A program made the position numbers and the translations under genes. Shown here piece by piece: positions 23,382 to 34,224 of a DNA stretch of 64,000 nt. Source of the DNA: Xenopus tropicalis (Eukaryota > Chordata > Amphibia > Anura > Pipidae); contig NC_030678.2 in NCBI RefSeq assembly GCF_000004195.4, forward strand, positions 60,109,378-60,173,377, read 5' to 3'. Position 1 is the stretch's first letter, and each line of letters begins with the position of its first letter. The notes beneath the pieces are model-generated. The model did not search any database, was not told the origin of the DNA, and saw nothing but the letters and a program-made list of their open reading frames with translations.

Positions 23382-24677
23382 TTAGAGACCCAAGAACCCC
23401 AAGATGAGGGGATACAATGGGGAGGAAACTACATCAAACGAAAGAGTCTCACTGTGCTTCTGAATCTTTATTAACAAAGGAAAAGTCTCAATCAAAACTG
23501 GACCAGAAGAAATATCAGATCCATCTGCCAATTTCACCATCAATGGGCTGGATCTGGGTTTCAAAGGAATACAATGCAATCGGGCGAACTCCCGATCAAT
23601 AAAGCAACCGCAGGCCCCGGAGTCAATCAGTGCTGGAACCTGGAGCGTCTTTCCGGACCACTGTAAAACTGCAACAACAGACATAAGTGAAAGTCCATTG
23701 ACCCCTTCTGCACTGAGAAGAACTGGTGCTGAATTCTTACTATTAGGTCGCACAGGACAACTGCGAAGGAGGTGGCCTGAAGCACCACAATAGAGGCATA
23801 AGTTCATACGTCGTCTGCGTAGTCTCTCCTCAGGTGTTAATGGAGAGCGGATGAGGCTGATCTGCATGGGTTCAGGCTCCTCAGACAACGACGAAGCGGC
23901 CGTGGGAGGTGTTGAGGTGGATTTGGGGAACAGGGGTGCTTTGGGGAGCAACCAGCTTGGTTGCGAAACCCCGGATTTCTCCAGTCTCCTCTCCCTCAAA
24001 CGCCGATCAATTTGGATCACTGTGCCAACAAGCGATTCTAGTTCGTCAGGAACTCCGACACGAGCTAGCTCATCCTTCAGAACTTCCGACAAGCCAATTC
24101 TAAACTGGTGTTTCAGGGCCGCTTGGTTCCATTGGGTGTCCGCAGCGTAGTTGCGGAAATCTGTGATATACTCCTCAACCGGGCGTCTACCCTGGAAGAG
24201 GGATCTGAGCGCAGCTTCAGCGGAAGCCTCTCTTTGGGGGTCGTCATACAGTACAGCCATCGCCTGAAAGAAAGCAGTAGAGTCACTGAACAACGGGCTG
24301 TCTTGTTCCAGAAGACGGTGGGCCCATGTCTGAGGCTCCCCGGATAGAAGCGAAATGGCAAACCCCACCTTAGACTGTTCAGTCGTATAAGTATAGGGGT
24401 TCAAAGTAAATTCCAGCTTGCAGCTATTCATAAAGGCCCGAAACTTCTTGCGGTTCCCAGAAAAGCGCTCTGGCAGAGAAAGCTTGAGCTTGGGCGTCGC
24501 TGGCTGAATAGCCCCAGGTGAGGGAGCAGCGGGAACATCAGCAGGATCTCCAGGCAAAGGCTGTAATTGAGCCTGGACAGAATGCAGCCCGGCTTGGAGT
24601 TCTTGTACCACTTGAGTGAGGGCGGTCATTTGCTGAGTCAGCAGTTGCATGGCCGGGATTTCCTCAGCTCCTTCCAT
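23382..24677 (-). CDS. gag: Chromovirus Gag with aspartic protease
   Basis: 431 codons. The start ATG lies only 16 nt after the LTR end in a CAGTATGG context. Residues 1-60 include a predicted coiled coil rich in Gln and Leu (LLTQQMTALTQVVQELQ). Residues about 65-250 form the retrotransposon capsid domain (LPERFSGNRKKFRAF, then SLLSG, WA and LLE), of the type retained in PEG10/RTL proteins. A CCHC zinc knuckle at 294-307 (CLYCGASGHLLRSC) should bind genomic RNA. The retropepsin follows, with catalytic ALIDSGA (DSG at 352-354) and the LILG flap-end motif near residue 420. The frame ends at 23382 four residues after LILG. The pol frame, shifted by one, is open across the same place, and a run of four C (23397-23400, plus strand) lies at the junction. 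A one-base length change there would account for the split; programmed frameshifting is the alternative. Confidence 0.93.
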   Translation of the reverse strand: MEGAEEIPAMQLLTQQMTALTQVVQELQAGLHSVQAQLQPLPGDPADVPAAPSPGAIQPATPKLKLSLPERFSGNRKKFRAFMNSCKLEFTLNPYTYTTEQSKVGFAISLLSGEPQTWAHRLLEQDSPLFSDSTAFFQAMAVLYDDPQREASAEAALRSLFQGRRPVEEYITDFRNYAADTQWNQAALKHQFRIGLSEVLKDELARVGVPDELESLVGTVIQIDRRLRERRLEKSGVSQPSWLLPKAPLFPKSTSTPPTAASSLSEEPEPMQISLIRSPLTPEERLRRRRMNLCLYCGASGHLLRSCPVRPNSKNSAPVLLSAEGVNGLSLMSVVAVLQWSGKTLQVPALIDSGACGCFIDREFARLHCIPLKPRSSPLMVKLADGSDISSGPVLIETFPLLIKIQKHSETLSFDVVSSPLYPLILGFLGL

Positions 24678-24681
24678 ACTG

Positions 24682-24691
24682 GCGAAGTGAT
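24682..24691 (-). promoter_or_regulatory. Self-primer binding site
   Basis: On the minus strand, two bases after the 5' LTR, lies ATCACTTCGC. It is the exact 10-nt complement of GCGAAGTGAT (24982-24991, minus strand) inside the LTR, at the predicted RNA 5' end. No TGG-starting tRNA complement is present here. Tf1 and sushi-type elements prime reverse transcription with the 5' end of their own RNA, and this arrangement fits that mechanism. Confidence 0.75.
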
Positions 24692-24693
24692 AC

Positions 24694-25171
24694 TGTCATG
24701 ACTAAGCAGGAAGCGTCACTGGAAGGAGTCGTTGAGGAAGGACCTCTCCTACACCTCCCACTAAGGAACACAGCCACTGAGGATGAAACAGGACTGGAGC
24801 CAAGTGAAGGAGTGGCAGGAGTGCCGAACCAGGCGTCTTAGGCAAAAACGGAAGGCAATCGGATGGTCAGGCAGGCAATAGGTCGGTACAGGCAGCAGGA
24901 TTCAGAATCGGAAGTCAGGCCGGGTCAAAATAACAATTATCAATCAGGAAACAATGCTTGGCGTCTTTCACAAGGAAAATGATCACTTCGCAGTGATCCT
25001 AGGCCTCTGGCGTCTTTTTAAGCGTAATGCGCATGCGCTGGCGTCAAGACGCATGCCGGCGTCAGAGCGTGCGCGTGCGTCAAGACGCGCGCCGGCGTCA
25101 TAGCGTGTGCCAGCGTCAGAGCGCGCCCCCTTGCGACCAGGAGGACGGCCACGACGAGCAGGTACCTTACA
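24694..25171 (-). repeat. 5' LTR (478 bp)
   Basis: TG/CA-ended and followed on the right by target duplication ggtac. From the predicted start site, U3 is about 180 bp (25171 to about 24992) and R plus U5 about 300 bp. It holds one 36-bp minisatellite unit. The frame that continues pol in the other LTR is also open here and ends at the same TGA. I see no canonical AATAAA on the element strand. Confidence 0.95.
24981..25022 (-). promoter_or_regulatory. LTR core promoter and primer hairpin
   Basis: On the minus strand a TTAAAAA TATA-like box (about 25015-25021) is followed some 25-30 nt later by the palindrome GATCACTGCGAAGTGATC (24981-24998; 7-bp stem, 4-base loop). The spacing places transcription start at or near the GCGAAGTGAT self-primer, as the self-priming model requires. 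The TGA that ends the pol frame in the LTR lies in this palindrome. Confidence 0.6.
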
Positions 25172-25176
25172 GGTAC

Positions 25177-25560
25177 ATAACATCAGAAATAAGCATGATA
25201 AGTAGAGGGAGAACAGGCTCAAAAAAGAGCAACATATTGACGAATAAGTAGGATAAGCTATATAACAAGTTGAACCCAGTACACATACGAATGGCATAAG
25301 CTTTAAAGTGATACTGACACGAAAAAACAACTTTTTAAAATATAAATCTACATAAAAAGTTGCCTTTAGGTCGTGTTGATCATTTTTTACAAAACGTTGG
25401 TAACCTGCCCCTATGTATATTTAGGCTTAGTTTAGAATTTGTAAATCTACAGTTCAAGCATACATCCTGTGCATCCCACAGAGCTAACAAACATAATGCC
25501 TGTGTTGCATAAACTGCAAATGCAAAACATATTGGCTTGATCTGATCACATTGTTTTTAT
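25177..25560. repeat. Flank with MITE end at 25303
   Basis: From 25303 the sequence TTAAAGTGATACTGACACGA resembles a TTAA-type MITE terminus common in frogs. A matching inverted end was not found before the next element, so it may be truncated. Confidence 0.35.
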
Positions 25561-26154
25561 TACAGGTATGGGACCAGTTATCCAGAAACCCAAATTACAG
25601 GAAGGTCATTTCCCAAAGGCTCCATTTTAATTAAATAGTTCAGCATTTTAGAACATATTTATAATAATAAATAAATAAAATAATATTAAAATAGTGCTTC
25701 ATACTTGATTCCAACTAAGATATAATTATTCGTTATTGGAGGCAAAACAATCCTATTGGGTTTATTCAATATTTCAATAATTTTAATAAATGTAGAGGGG
25801 TTTTTTCCAATTCAGAATTTTTAGCACTAAAAGTCACGGAAAATTTCTGAGATTTACTATGCGACAATGCTGAGACAATTCGAAATCTGACAATTCAACA
25901 TCTAAAATTTGTCAATATCAAGTAGAAGTCAATTGCAGATGTCCCTTCCCTACCCTGGAAAATTTTTCTTTGCTTCGAAACCTTAGAGGTTTTTGAATTT
26001 TTGATGCTGTTTTTTAAAAATTTGAAAAAGTCACAGTTTTCATGCGACAAGTCCAAAAAATGTTCTCAACGTTTTTGTGACTTTCCCTGCATGTGCTTTT
26101 TCAGATTTTAACCTTAGGTCCTGAGCTTTTTGGATAACAGGTCCTATACAGGTA
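25561..26154. mobile_element. Tc1/mariner-like MITE with a nested repeat
   Basis: The left end is TA-CAGGTATGGGACC; the right end keeps AGGTCCTATAC before a TA-rich flank. It belongs to the family of 18722-19053 but is longer, because about 25790-26100 contains a second dispersed repeat shared with 17100-17230 (TAGAAGTCAATTGCAGATGT). Confidence 0.55.
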
Positions 26155-26163
26155 TTATTATAT

Positions 26164-26266
26164 TAGTAATAACCAAATCTGTCCCATTTCGCTTCACTGA
26201 AAAATTGGCAAAATGTATTGAAGTCACTAGGGGTTTTATTAGCAGACCTGGCCAAAAACATCACTA
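26164..26266. mobile_element. hAT-like MITE, family A, short copy
   Basis: About 103 bp. Left TAGTAATAACCAAATCTGTCCC, right CCTGGCCAAAAACATCACTA. The flanks (attatatt, attataat) agree at 7 of 8 bases if the start is placed one base in. The internal AATCTGTCCCATTTCGCTTC is shared with the left parts of other family A copies. Confidence 0.55.
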
Positions 26267-26819
26267 ATTATAATCAACATGTATTTCTAAATTGCCTACA
26301 TATTCCACTGTTCTGTAGAACAGAAGAGTTTATAAATCTTTATAAGTCAGATATTTTAATTATACACTGAAATTGATTGATAGTAGGCTACACAATACAG
26401 TTTACAATCTAAAAACTACTCCAGGATAAAAAAAAATGGGGTTTTGGGATAGGGTGAAAAGCTAGAATTAAATATGGCCAAAAATAACAGCAACATATAC
26501 AGTATGTGTTATAGTCTGTAAAGTACGGGCCCTGGGACTTTCCGCTGCGGCAATGACAGGGAACCTGAAAACTACAACAATATTTAGGCAAATGCATAAA
26601 GGATAACACACAAAAGACCAGGGCAGACATTGAGTATGAAGATCAGAAAACAGACACAAACTTTTGGAAACAAACTTGAGAAAAGCCTTAGGCATGGACG
26701 ATGGATGATACAACAACAGAAAACTCTATATGAATACAAAATCACAATCACTGCGTTCACTGTTGTGGAAGCCCAGAAGCCACACATGTGCACGGGGAAA
26801 TAGGGAGATGTGAATCTTG

Positions 26820-28330
26820 ATGAAGAAGGCGCAGGACAATCTAAAACCACAGAAACTTTAGTCCAGTCCATTTTAAAACTAAAAGAAGAGATAATATACC
26901 CTAAAAAGAGTATCTTATACTTATGAAATTCACACTTCTTCAGCTTCAGGTAAGGAGGAAAAATACACCAAGATGTCATCCAAATAAATTCAAACGACTG
27001 AATAATGTAGCTCAAATACAAAATATGTCATTAATAAAATCCTTAAAAATAGAGATGTAGCGAACTGTTCGCCGGAGAACTAATTCGCACGAAAATCGGG
27101 TGTTCGCAAGTTCGCAAGGTTGCGAACTTTTAGCGATGTTCGCAATTTAGGGTTCGCCTTAGCTGGAGCCAAATTTTGACCTCTCACCCCAGAGCCAGCA
27201 GATACATGGCAGCCAATCAGGCAGCTCTCCCTCCTGGACCACCCCCAGACCACTCCCTTCCATATATAAACCGAAGCCCAGCAGCCATTTTACATTCTGC
27301 CTGTGTGTGCTTGATGAGTTAGCATAGGGAGAGAGCTGTGCAGGGGTTTGAGGGACAGTTTAGGTAGCTTTGCTGACTAGTGATCTACTTTCTACTGCTC
27401 TGTATGTAGCTGCTGGGGGCAGCTGTCCTGCTGATCTCATCTGCTGTAACCCAATAGTCCTTGTAAAAGCAGTTTATTACACAAGTTTAGAAATGTAGTG
27501 TGATTTCTGCCCTTTACAGCCCAAAACGCAACGCTGTGTCAACAACGTATTTTTCAGAGAAATTTTTGCCCTTGATCCCCCTCCTGCATGCCACTATCCA
27601 GGTCGTGGCACCCTTTAAACAACTTTAAAATCAGTTTTCTGGCCAGAAATGGCTTTTCTAGGTTTTAAAGTTCTTCTCATTGAAGTGTATGGGGTTCGCA
27701 AAGTTCGCAAAAGTTCGCACTTTTTGGCAGAAGTTCGCGAACGGGTTCGCGAACTTTTTTTCTGAGGTTCGCTACATCTCTACTTAAAAACACATGGGGC
27801 TTTACATAGCCCAAAAGGCTGGGGGTCATATTATCTTTATGTATTAAATGCAGTTTTCCATTCATCTACCTGTTGAATACGGATAAGATTTCCACAAGAA
27901 TTTTGTTTAAAAAACAGTAGTTGATACAGAAAATTTATAGGATATATATCTAGGATATATTAATGAAGTTCCTCACTGCCCCAAAATCCAGGAAAGCCTG
28001 ACACTGACAGAAGATATTGATTATCTAGGAGTAAATTGACTTTGCCTAGGGAACACTCAGCGCACAGACCTAGGCAAAAGAGTTTCCTTGTTGCTTAAGT
28101 TTTAATGGACAGGAATTGAAGAGATGGCCACTTTGGCCACACTATAGGCATAGCCTGGCTGTTCATCTTCTCAGGGGACAGACAGGAGGCACTGAGCTAC
28201 AAGGATCCGTCAGCTTGGGTTAACTGAACTGATGGTGGGCCAGAGGTAGGTACTGTGACAGAAAGGAAGGCGAGTGGCTTCTGTGGTTTTCACTTTTTCA
28301 TCCTAGTTGAACGACCAAAGGCACAAGTTC
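26820..28330 (-). pseudogene. Old chromovirus remnant (gag-pol), split by a hAT
   Basis: On the minus strand, decayed landmarks of a Gypsy element lie in the right order. A CCHC zinc-knuckle-like block with an in-frame stop is at 28107-28153. A protease-site-like LDFGA (serine of DSG lost) is near 27965-27997. The RT start is at 27897-27929, a DEWKTAF-like motif at 27847-27871 and a PFGLC motif at 27797-27823. After the 27050-27782 insertion come YLDDILVY (about 26962-26985) and KCEF...FLGYIIS...MDWTKVSVVLD (26820-26946). Frame changes, stops and a deletion between protease and RT show it is dead. It is much older than the element at 19850-25176. Confidence 0.75.
27050..27782. mobile_element. 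hAT-like element, family B, long copy with TATA box
   Basis: The termini TAGAGATGTAGCGAAC and GTTCGCTACATCTCTA are inverted repeats, flanked by a perfect 8-bp duplication cttaaaaa (27042-27049 and 27783-27790). The right 250 bp match the left half of 14342-14891 in inverted orientation (GGTCGTGGCACCCTTT, CTGGCCAGAAATGGC). The middle (27180-27480) is unlike the ends: balanced composition with CATATATAAACC at 27261, a plausible TATA box left from an autonomous ancestor. No transposase frame remains. Confidence 0.85.
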
Positions 28331-31300
28331 CTCGGACTGTAAAAGCAAGTCTTTGCAAACAAAGGTTCTTAAATTGCACAAGTGCACTTACAAATTGCAA
28401 CCAATCAAAATTATTTTGTTTTTTTTTATTGTCAGTCATTTTTATTTGTATTTAACAACACAGAAAATAAGAATGGTTCCAACAACTATTGTCAACTATT
28501 GTCAGTGTAATATAGAGAAAAAGAAAGAAAAAGAGAAGAGATAAAACATATATATTATCAATCAAGATCTTACATTTAGAGATGCTAAAAGTGTTTGTTC
28601 ATAGCGGTGAGTAGAACATTTGTTGTTACATAATCACACAGGGGTACAGGTTATATGAAATTAGAGTATAAGTAAACTATTGCTGGTATCCATATTATAG
28701 ACAAATATTAGCCAAGATTTCCACTCTGAGTTGGAACCTGATGGATTTTGCATTGTATTGGTTGAACATCTGTTCATTTAAAGCTTGGATGTTAATGCGG
28801 CTGATTGGATTTCCAGGTGGAGGCTATAAGGGTCCTTGCTGCTAATTTGTGACACGACCACTACCATGGTGGGTCTGGGGATGATATCTATGCCAATATT
28901 CAGTAAAGCTAATGTTGGGGATGGATGGATTTGTACTTTATAGACCGTGGAAATAACCTGTAAAACTGTGATCCATGATGCTGAATTACAATTTTAAAAA
29001 TGTAAGGGTAGACTTGATTGATTGCTACTGGCAACTTGAAGGCAGAGAGTAAATCACTTCTTTTGACTTGAAAAAAAATTACCAATAAGCCTACCAAAAT
29101 AATTATATCTGGTAAGTGTCATGAGAGTTAAAAAGTTAGAGAAAAATAAAATGTACATTAAAAACATACTGTATATTCCCATAGTTAATTATACAACTTT
29201 TCGTAGCCGTCTCAGCAATCATTTGGTGCACGTCTGAATGTGAGCAGCCTAGTAAAAAAACTCTGTTGTACTAGAATATGCGTTTTATTTGCTTTGGCAA
29301 TGCAAGGAACACCACCTGCCATTTACAATCTATATCACTGCAGGTAAAGTCAATATCCAGAACACATGTGACCAAAGGAGCAATTTTGTTGTGTAGTTAA
29401 GTTGCTGGTGTGCAATATTCCCAAATTATCTCCTTAAGTCTCTTTTTACCTAAAGAAAACAAAACCACAAGATTTATATAGATCCTGCAGAATTGATGTT
29501 TGCTTTGAATGTGCTTTAACAACCTTGGCTTTTTGGGTCACAGTTTCACTGTGTGATTAATAGTGTCCTAAGCCACTTAATACATTATTGATTTTTAATT
29601 CGATAAAAAGGATTTCTGTTGGCAAATCACATTATATAAGAGGTACAGAGGGCAAATGAACAAAAGACAATGTCCTGGCGCTAAAGCAAATCCTATAATA
29701 AACAAAGTATAATGAATTGAATTATTTGTGTAAATTTCTTAGGGAAATTATAAACTGATGGCTTGGCTAGCAGCTAGTAAAGAAAGAAGTAAAACCACGT
29801 CTCAAGAAATGTGATGCAATGCTTCTAAGTAGCAGCCTTGCATTTCCTTTAGTAGTATACTGGTTTCATAATTGGTAGGGAAAACTGCACTGGGTTGTGA
29901 TACTGACAAAGTTAGGAATAGGTGCCTTATAGAAGGTTTTCCTTTATAATTATCTGCCAACCCCAGGTTAGTGACAAACACACACTTATTACATGAATAC
30001 ACACTTATACACACATATATTTTGGGGGGTTTCACACATTCACAACCCTCACACTTACTTGCACATGCAAACAACACATATTTTCTGTACACACACTCTT
30101 ACACACTTACACAATTTGCTGATTTTTTTCCCCCTGAAAAAATGTTTTATTGCCATTGCGGATAGCGTATTCGCTAACCCCACAGCACAATACCATTTAT
30201 ATGTTATTTCAGGGCTCATATAACATGTTTGGTTCATTTTTAGCACATAATACATATACCATTGGTTATTTTGCAGGAGCCAGAACATCGAAAGTGAAAA
30301 TGAATTTGCATTATTTTCATTTGGGTACCTCTGTACTGGGCATCAAATTGTTTGGTAGGCAGAATGTTTTGTGTTGATACATTACAAATTGTGGTTAATA
30401 AAATGGGGTAAATGCAAGCTTTGAGACATTTTTTTAGAAATTACATAAAAATCGCTACATTTAGCTTAATTTTGCTATTTGGTGCTTTGCCATACAAAAT
30501 CATATTTACCCATTTTACAATTGACAAAATATGTATTTTCAGAAAAATTCGGGGAGTTTTTCTGGGGTCAACTTTCATATGAAATATGTATGCACTAATT
30601 TCCCTTTTGGGGTCACTAAATGCCAGACACTTTGGTGATCCTTTGCACAATGGGCATCAAACTATTCAGCGGACCCTTGGCTTTCATATTTAGGGTATTT
30701 TTTCTTGGTACCTAATGTTATGTGGGAGATCAGATGCTTGAAAATGGAAGTTTTGAGGTGATTTTTTAGAATTTGTATACATTTTTATAGAAACTGCTAA
30801 GTTCAGAAAAAACATTGTTGTTTAACGCTTTAGAGTAGAAAGACATGGTTACTCATCAGCAGAATGTGTACTTTTTAAAAAATATATGGTTTCCTGGGGT
30901 AAACTTAATTGGAATCTAAAGTATGCTGCATTCTAGTGTAATGCTTTGAAAATTTTGCAATTTTTACAAAAAAGTTTTCCATCTATAAGTCAAAAATCTC
31001 CATAAAACTATACATATCTGGTATTTGTTCGAGAGAAATGAGGCTTTCTGAATCAGTTAAATTTGTGTCCATAAAACAAAATATTTTTCTGGTATAAATC
31101 CCTATATCATGAAAAATAGCATTTTTTCTTTTTTTTTTGGTATTTAGAGCTCTAAAAAGAATTTGGTTGATCCAAAAGGTTTTCTGCTGTTTTAGGCCAT
31201 TTCTTCTCCCATATATAGTCCATCAGGACTTTTTGTGTACTTTGGATATAGTGTTGTGGTAAAGATATAGGTACTGTTTTGAAAGGATACAGAATTTTTA

Positions 31301-31427
31301 AGAAAATGAGCATGATTTGCAGTAGAGGATAATATGGGGGAATTAAATACCTAAATATTAATAGGTTTTATCTTCTCAGTCAAAACTGTGTTTAGTTGCT
31401 AGTGCTTTCTGAATATACTTTACTAAA
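28331..31427. other. Unrecognised; possible modular repeat 30130-31100
   Basis: No supported gene. Between about 30130 and 31100, diverged similar phrases recur (for example GGGCATCAAATTGTTTGG at 30340 and GGGCATCAAACTATTCAGCGG at 30652, about 310 bp apart; and two mentions of a GGTACCT context). This suggests an old internally repetitive element. A CA-rich stretch at 29975-30115 is low-complexity. Confidence 0.35.
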
Positions 31428-31751
31428 TACAGGTATGGGATCTATTATCCAGAATGCTTGGCTGGGGTTTTTGGATAAGGGGGTCTTTCCATAATTTGGA
31501 TCTCCATACCTGAAATCTACTAAAAACTTTTGAACATCAAATAAATCCAATAGGATTGTTTTGTCACCAACATGCATTCATTCAGCTTAGTATGATCAAG
31601 TATCAAAAACTGTTTAATTATAACAGAAACAATGACATTGTTTTTAAAAATGTAGAATACTTGCTTAAATAGGACTCTATGGGAGATAACCTTCCTGCAT
31701 TTTAAGACTTTATGGATAATGGGTTTTAGGATAAGGGATCCCCTAACTGTA
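31428..31751. mobile_element. Tc1/mariner-like MITE (CAGGTATGGGACC family)
   Basis: Left TA-CAGGTATGGGATC; right GATCCCCTAACTG-TA, the inverted counterpart. The interior has the family's TTATCCAGAATGCTTGG and GGATAAGGGG words. TA flanks on both sides. Confidence 0.6.
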
Positions 31752-32079
31752 TATAGTTACTGCTTGGTGAGTTGCTTTGTTGACCCTATAAAGTCCCAAA
31801 ATTTTGTAGTAGAGGCTTCCCTCTGCTGGCTTGTGCAAGTTTGTCTATAGCCATGAAAAAATTAAGGGAGATAGGAAACAAAATTAGTGTAACTCATTTC
31901 TAACATTAAAAAGCAAAATCTGTTAAACATATAGGGGGGAACCAAAGATGCATAATAACATGGATATTTATAACTAGCTGACCTTATCAAACACCCTCTC
32001 CGCATCCAGTTATAGGACCACAGATTTGTATAAGCAGACCTCAACTTCTGGATTAGGTTATGAAGAGATTAGTGGCATC

Positions 32080-32263
32080 TAGTGATGAGCGATTCTGTGA
32101 ACGATTTGTGAATCTTTTAAAAGGAAATAGAAAAATGATGCATGCATGCGTGTCATATTTTTCTACACGTGACAATTTTTTTTACATGGGCAAAAATTTT
32201 TTCGGCAAGCAGAAATTTTTCCACCGCAAATCCATGCCTACCGAATTATTTTCACCATCACTA
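32080..32263. mobile_element. hAT-like MITE, family A
   Basis: Left TAGTGATGAGCG, right CATCACTA, flanked by the perfect 8-bp duplication gtggcatc (32072-32079 and 32264-32271). The family landmark AAATCCATGCCTACCGAA lies near the right end. This copy is good support for the hAT assignment of the family. Confidence 0.85.
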
Positions 32264-33599
32264 GTGGCATCTCCATCAACCCTTCTGCAAGATTTATGAA
32301 TAAAAAAACAACTTTTACCATTGTCTCATAGAAAATAGTTAAGCCCCCTTGGCAGGGCCTCAGTGGGAAAAGGTAATGAACTGCAGTAGTGAACAAGTTT
32401 GACTAGGTGACTAGTGGGGCCCTGAATATGGTTGCTTGGACAGTAGAGGGGCCAGATTGGCAGCAAGTATCTTCTAAACTAGGAGTTTTTGGAAGATATA
32501 GCTGGAAGGGCAGACTGATGTGCTTGGGAGACAATGTTCCACTGCAATATGTTTTCAATATATTTTTTATATCATTAATGTCATGCATCAATTATAAATG
32601 TTTAAATGAAAATATCTGTTGATGTTTGCTCTATTTGCAATTTTAATAAAGTCGTCGTGCATTTTCATTGGTCAGTTAGGTGAGAGAGTGTTGGGTGATT
32701 TTTGGGTCATGATTATTCAATATTTGATAAAAAAAAAAAATCTATTTTTTTGCACTAAAGCTCCCAAAATCAAATGTCTGATATTACTTACTCAAATGTA
32801 AAACTTCGGCATCTAATTGCTTGCAAAGTTGTCCTATGCAAAATCAAGCCATACTTTTAATTTGAGATTTTCGAGTTTTTTAAGGTGTTTTTTTATTTTG
32901 TAAATTGGCAAATTCGAGGAATTCGAATTTTTTATTTGAATTAGTTTTTTTTATATTAATAAATGAGCAAGCATTTGAGTGTTTTTAATTCCAAGTTTAT
33001 TCCAATTCACAAACTTAATAAATTGATAAATAAACCCATGAGTTGTTTACATGTGGTTGTGCACACACAAACAAAAACAAGTTACAAAAGACGTGCTTAG
33101 AAATGTTTCTTTGTAGCACATCTTACATACACGCAACATACAATATTGAAATTGTAATGATGGTAGTGATGGTAGTATTTTGATTGTGAAGCAGTACCCA
33201 TTGACATTAATGGAAGTTCTGCAATTTCACACCTCAGCATTTGTAATAGCCTGTGGATGACTATTTAGTGCGACTCCTGTTCATATCGATGCAGGATAGG
33301 TAATTGAAGTTTTGATCTTGGCCATCTTATCATAAAACAGAAAGCGAAAACCTTATACAAATTAGATTTTATAATATAGCTTTTATTCTAAAATCGTATC
33401 TAAATGTATCTTACATTAATGGATCACACTGTGATGCACAGCAAGCAAAATAACTCAAGAACTTAGTTATAAAACTTCTATTAATTCCCCCCAGGAGGAG
33501 CCAGAAACTTTTGTTCAAAGAAATAAGATTACATTTTCTTTTGTCTGGAAATCTGGTACAGTATAAAGTGGCATAGTATTAAAATGAAAAACAGGCAAA
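32264..33599. other. No supported gene; MITE-like AT-rich segment
   Basis: The stretch 32860-33040 is rich in gaattcgaa-like words and ends AATAAATTGATAAATAAACCC, resembling a Harbinger-like terminus without a partner. Nothing else is recognised. Confidence 0.4.
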
Positions 33600-33830
33600 T
33601 CTGTTTCTCCCCGCCTTTCAGATTCTTAAACTGATCCCAGCAGTACGGCTGGAGGGGCACCGTAATTTTATCATTTCCCCTTGTCGCCTGCAATTTGCAC
33701 CGAGAAATTGGATACCTTTACAGTGCCCGACTATTTGTGGAAACCTATCTCTTGCATTAATTTCAATTTGTGTTTCATGGCTTACAGCGATAAATAATTC
33801 ACACTGCTGTATTATCATCAAAAGGTGGGC
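33600..33830. other. Candidate conserved non-coding element
   Basis: The segment differs from its surroundings: balanced base composition, no repeat-family words, and dense motif-like sequence (ATTTGCA octamer half-site at 33693, TTAATTTCAATTTG, TAAATAATTCA). Frames over it have no coding look. That it is an enhancer is inference; cross-species alignment would decide. Confidence 0.35.
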
Positions 33831-34224
33831 TGGGTTTATTTTTTTACCATTTATTTATTTGTTCTAAAAAGCTCTGCTGCTGGAAATTGATTTTTACCTC
33901 AGAAATCCTTCTTGTTAAAGTGCCTAACATTTTACTAGAGCAAATATCCAGGGAATCAGTATTCAAAACATAAAAATAAAATGAATAAGATAAAGAGTTT
34001 GTATATGTCTTCAGTTTTTTCCATGCCATATTTTTTTATATACGAGTCACTATTTGTATAACATTCTGTATTCTTTTATACACCAAGGCATTTCATAAGT
34101 CAGTAGGGGCAAAGAAAGAACAAGCAACATATTGTTTACCTCCTGTTGTTTTTTGAGCAACAGCCTTAGGGACAACTGTGTAAGCCTTCTGTATTATAAA
34201 CTTCATTCAGTCAGACCAAACCAC
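33831..34224. other. No recognisable feature
   Basis: AT-rich spacer with T-rich runs; nothing supported. Confidence 0.45.

Larger units (their letters stand above)
19850..25176 (-). mobile_element. Near-complete Ty3/Gypsy chromovirus, Tf1/sushi type
   Basis: A full-length LTR retrotransposon reading right to left. Both sides carry the 5-bp target duplication ggtac (19850-19854, 25172-25176), and both LTRs have TG/CA ends. The order is 5' LTR, self-complementary primer site, gag-protease, pol (RT, RNase H, integrase with GPY/F, chromodomain), polypurine tract, 3' LTR. The domain order with a C-terminal chromodomain identifies a chromovirus. The absence of a TGG-starting tRNA primer site and the presence of a self-primer point to the Tf1/sushi group, the relatives of domesticated PEG10/RTL genes. 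The LTRs differ by only about five substitutions outside a length-variable minisatellite, so the insertion looks young. There is no envelope gene. The only clear lesion is the frame change between gag-protease and pol. Confidence 0.95.

Noticed and set aside
24679..24693. tRNA primer-binding site for the chromovirus
   Set aside because: No TGG-starting stretch complementary to a tRNA 3' end follows the LTR; the self-complementary 10-mer explains the position better.
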